From: Actinomyces slackii
Lineage (GTDB): Bacteria > Actinomycetota > Actinomycetes > Actinomycetales > Actinomycetaceae
Length of the DNA stretch: 64,000 bases
Reading direction: 5' to 3'
Assembly (NCBI RefSeq): GCF_900637295.1
Contig: NZ_LR134363.1
Span: 2,542,001-2,606,000, forward strand
Of the stretch, positions 62,179 to 64,000 are shown piece after piece. The translations under genes were made by a program, and so were the position numbers. Numbering within the stretch: position 1 is the stretch's first letter; every line of letters starts with the position of its first letter. The notes under the pieces were generated by a model. The model was not told the DNA's origin, searched no databases, and worked only from the letters and a program-made list of their open reading frames with translations.

Positions 62179-64000
62179 ATGTCGCCCCCTTCAGCGCCCA
62201 CACCCTCCATCCTGGACATCTTCGTCGTCTGGAATCCCAAGGACCGCGTTGGCGAACGCGTCTTCTCGACGATCTACGAGCACTACCACAGCGAGGCCTA
62301 CTCAGGCCTGGCCGGCGGTGCCATCGATGTGTACGCACGATCGGAACCAGCATACGGCGCCGATAAGCCCCTGCCCATCCCGGTGAAGCCGTTGGAAGGC
62401 TCGCCTTCCACCGGCCAGGACGCCGCGGAGTTCACCGTCATCCTCCCGGTCATCGGGGTCCATCTCATGGAGCAGGCGAGTAGTGGTCCGTGGGCGCATT
62501 ACATTGTCGATCTTCTCAAATTGCGCAACGAACCCGATGACAAGGAGCGCCGGAGAATTGTCGTACCGATCCTACAGGACGGTGTCAGCACGATCGGCGC
62601 ACCCAACGTAATATCGGAACTACTACGCAGGCAAGGACTCCACTACGACAGCCTCACCTGGTCAGAGAGGGTGGCAGCAGAGAGCGTCGAGTCCATGGGG
62701 GCTCTGACTCGCGACCTGAGCCAAATGATCGTCCAAGCGCTCCTCACAGATTCGAATGCCGACGAGCGGATCACAGTATTCCTGAGCCATGCACGCCAGG
62801 ATATTCCCGAACCTGGTAGCATACACAGTCAACAGCAAAACGTCGTAACCGACGCAACCGAGCTCATCGACAAAACTCGCCTCAGAAGGTTTCTCGACAT
62901 TCGTGATATTCAGGGAAACGACGACTGGCACCAGGCCATCGCCGAAAAGGCCAGCACCCACGCTCTTCTCATGCTGCGCACCGACCACTACTCAAGTCGC
63001 TCATTCACCCAGTGGGAGGTCCTGGATGCCAAGAGAGCCGATGTTCCCATTGTGAGTCTTACAGCCTTGGAGCACGGTGAATCTCGAGGATCCTTTCTCA
63101 TGGACCACATTCCCACTATCGCCTACCCCGCATCACCCACTCCACCGATTCCTCAGGGTGCCGACCACAACAACGATATCGCCAATCTCCGCAGACGCGC
63201 TGTGATGACTGCATTGAACGCTTTGGTCGACGAGTGCCTCAAGCGAGCTCTATGGACAAAGCAAACCGTCTTCAGGAAGGCAGTCGCTGAATCGCTGTCA
63301 GCCGACAATACTGGCTTCGACGCGAGGCCTGTACATTCACCTGAACCGACAACGCTGGCCAAGCTCTTACGCGAGCACCGAGAAGATCATAAGGATGATA
63401 GAGAATTTTGGCTCATCCATCCTGATCCACCACTTCTCGCACCGGAGCACGAGACGATCCTCGATCTGTGCGAACTCGCAAAATACGAGCGGAACTCTGT
63501 GCACATTCTGACGCCGCGGACCTTCCTTGCCTCCGGAGGCGTTCTGGCTGACGACAAGCCTGGCGATGAACACCGAATCGCTGCCTCGCTCAACGATCTG
63601 GATGCTGGCCGTCCCCTGGCCCACTGGCGTTTGGGTCTCTCAATGGCTCTGAGTGAGGACCAGGGTGCGCTCGGCCTCAAGCCCGTCCACTTGGAACAAG
63701 TCGTTGCTGAGATCGCCCAACTGGTCCTACTGGCCGGCGGGTCTGTCACCTATGCCGGAGCGCTCGGGACTCATGCCCCCGATCTCACGTCAGCCGTCCT
63801 CGATGCAGTGAGCCAATACACCGAGTTCACCCTGCGTGAAGAGCAGAAATTCCGAGCACGGGAGGCAATCCCTAAAACATACCACCCCGGACCCATGTTC
63901 TATGTGACTACTCCCTGCACTCAGATCAAAACAAGTGAAGCACTAGAGCGTCTGAGAATGGCCCGCAAGGCACTCTGCAATCGGGTAAAGTTTGAAACGA
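62179..64000 (+). CDS. TIR-like/TIR/SLOG multidomain protein, partial at window edge (candidate anti-phage effector)
   Basis: The frame is open from the ATG at 62179 to the last base, at least 607 residues with no stop, so the C-terminus is missing. Domain 1 (about residues 11-190) begins DIFVVWNPKDRVGERVFSTI and has GLAGGAIDVYARSEPAYG, resembling a TIR-like fold without a clear catalytic glutamate. Domain 2 (about 197-315) is a canonical TIR domain: RITVFLSHARQD, FLDIRDIQGNDDWHQAI, and TDHYSSRSFTQWEVLDAKRA with candidate catalytic Glu280. Residues about 408-555 resemble SLOG: HWRLGLSMALSED, LGLKPVHLEQVVAEIAQLVL, LAGGSVTYAGALGTHAPDLT. TIR domains often cleave NAD, and SLOG domains bind nucleotide signals, as in Thoeris ThsA. 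The gene is visibly lower in GC, with rare codons (ATA, TTA, AGA). An anti-phage role is an inference. Confidence 0.8.
   Translation, partial: MSPPSAPTPSILDIFVVWNPKDRVGERVFSTIYEHYHSEAYSGLAGGAIDVYARSEPAYGADKPLPIPVKPLEGSPSTGQDAAEFTVILPVIGVHLMEQASSGPWAHYIVDLLKLRNEPDDKERRRIVVPILQDGVSTIGAPNVISELLRRQGLHYDSLTWSERVAAESVESMGALTRDLSQMIVQALLTDSNADERITVFLSHARQDIPEPGSIHSQQQNVVTDATELIDKTRLRRFLDIRDIQGNDDWHQAIAEKASTHALLMLRTDHYSSRSFTQWEVLDAKRADVPIVSLTALEHGESRGSFLMDHIPTIAYPASPTPPIPQGADHNNDIANLRRRAVMTALNALVDECLKRALWTKQTVFRKAVAESLSADNTGFDARPVHSPEPTTLAKLLREHREDHKDDREFWLIHPDPPLLAPEHETILDLCELAKYERNSVHILTPRTFLASGGVLADDKPGDEHRIAASLNDLDAGRPLAHWRLGLSMALSEDQGALGLKPVHLEQVVAEIAQLVLLAGGSVTYAGALGTHAPDLTSAVLDAVSQYTEFTLREEQKFRAREAIPKTYHPGPMFYVTTPCTQIKTSEALERLRMARKALCNRVKFET

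Noticed and set aside
62662..63749. Short minus-strand frames inside the TIR-SLOG gene
   Set aside because: They lie opposite a long conserved multidomain frame, carry no motif and have no ribosome sites.

Overview
The window is high-GC DNA with dense, mostly minus-strand operons. Gene content and order indicate an actinobacterium. The run pheS-pheT-argC-J-B-D-R-G-H-mpg-tyrS, then an rRNA operon, then TPR protein-HAD phosphatase-small protein-tlyA-nadK-recN-steA-mctB-pyrG-NUDIX, follows a block known in Mycobacterium and relatives. The rRNA genes and the sugar/fructan operons fit an oral Actinomyces-like member of the Actinomycetaceae. The genus is an inference; a 16S search would settle it.

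Layout (most genes are transcribed toward lower coordinates). 1-4552: SUF iron-sulfur cluster operon sufR-B-D-C-S, with sufS cut by the window edge. 4924-16337: two complete carbohydrate operons back to back, each with a LacI-type regulator, a lipoprotein substrate-binding protein, two ABC permeases and a clan GH-J-type glycosidase. Neither has its own ATPase. Each promoter region carries a pair of CAAnCGnTTG-type operator palindromes, and a strong hairpin separates the two units. 16472-18947: NUDIX hydrolase and CTP synthase. 19080-31381: a tightly coupled operon, many genes overlapping by ATGA, that joins envelope functions (GT4 glycosyltransferase, MurJ-like flippase, MraY-like transferase, MctB, SteA) to recN, nadK, tlyA, a HAD phosphatase and a TPR protein with a basic N-terminus. 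31474-37593: one rRNA operon (16S-23S-5S) with a consensus promoter, a 23S processing stem and tandem terminator hairpins. 37873-45939: APC amino-acid permease, tyrS, a Phd/PIN toxin-antitoxin pair, an endonuclease III-like protein, an internally deleted methyltransferase, 3-methyladenine glycosylase, argH and an FNT channel. 46092-57210: argG, argR, argD, argB, argJ, argC, a flavodoxin and pheT/pheS.

57321-58307: a second Phd/PIN module lies between two 122-bp copies of a palindromic MITE-like element. The right-hand copy supplies the toxin's last codons and stop. 58328-61785: a polar amino-acid (glutamate-type) ABC transporter. 62179-64000: a plus-strand gene, open at the window edge and lower in GC than its neighbours. 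It encodes a TIR-like domain, a canonical TIR domain with a candidate catalytic glutamate, and a C-terminal SLOG-like domain. It is the best candidate here for an uncharacterised immune system, related in parts but not in architecture to Thoeris.

The core genes serve cofactor, nucleotide, arginine and translation functions. The accessory parts are the two sugar operons, the two related toxin-antitoxin modules, the MITE pair and the TIR-SLOG gene.
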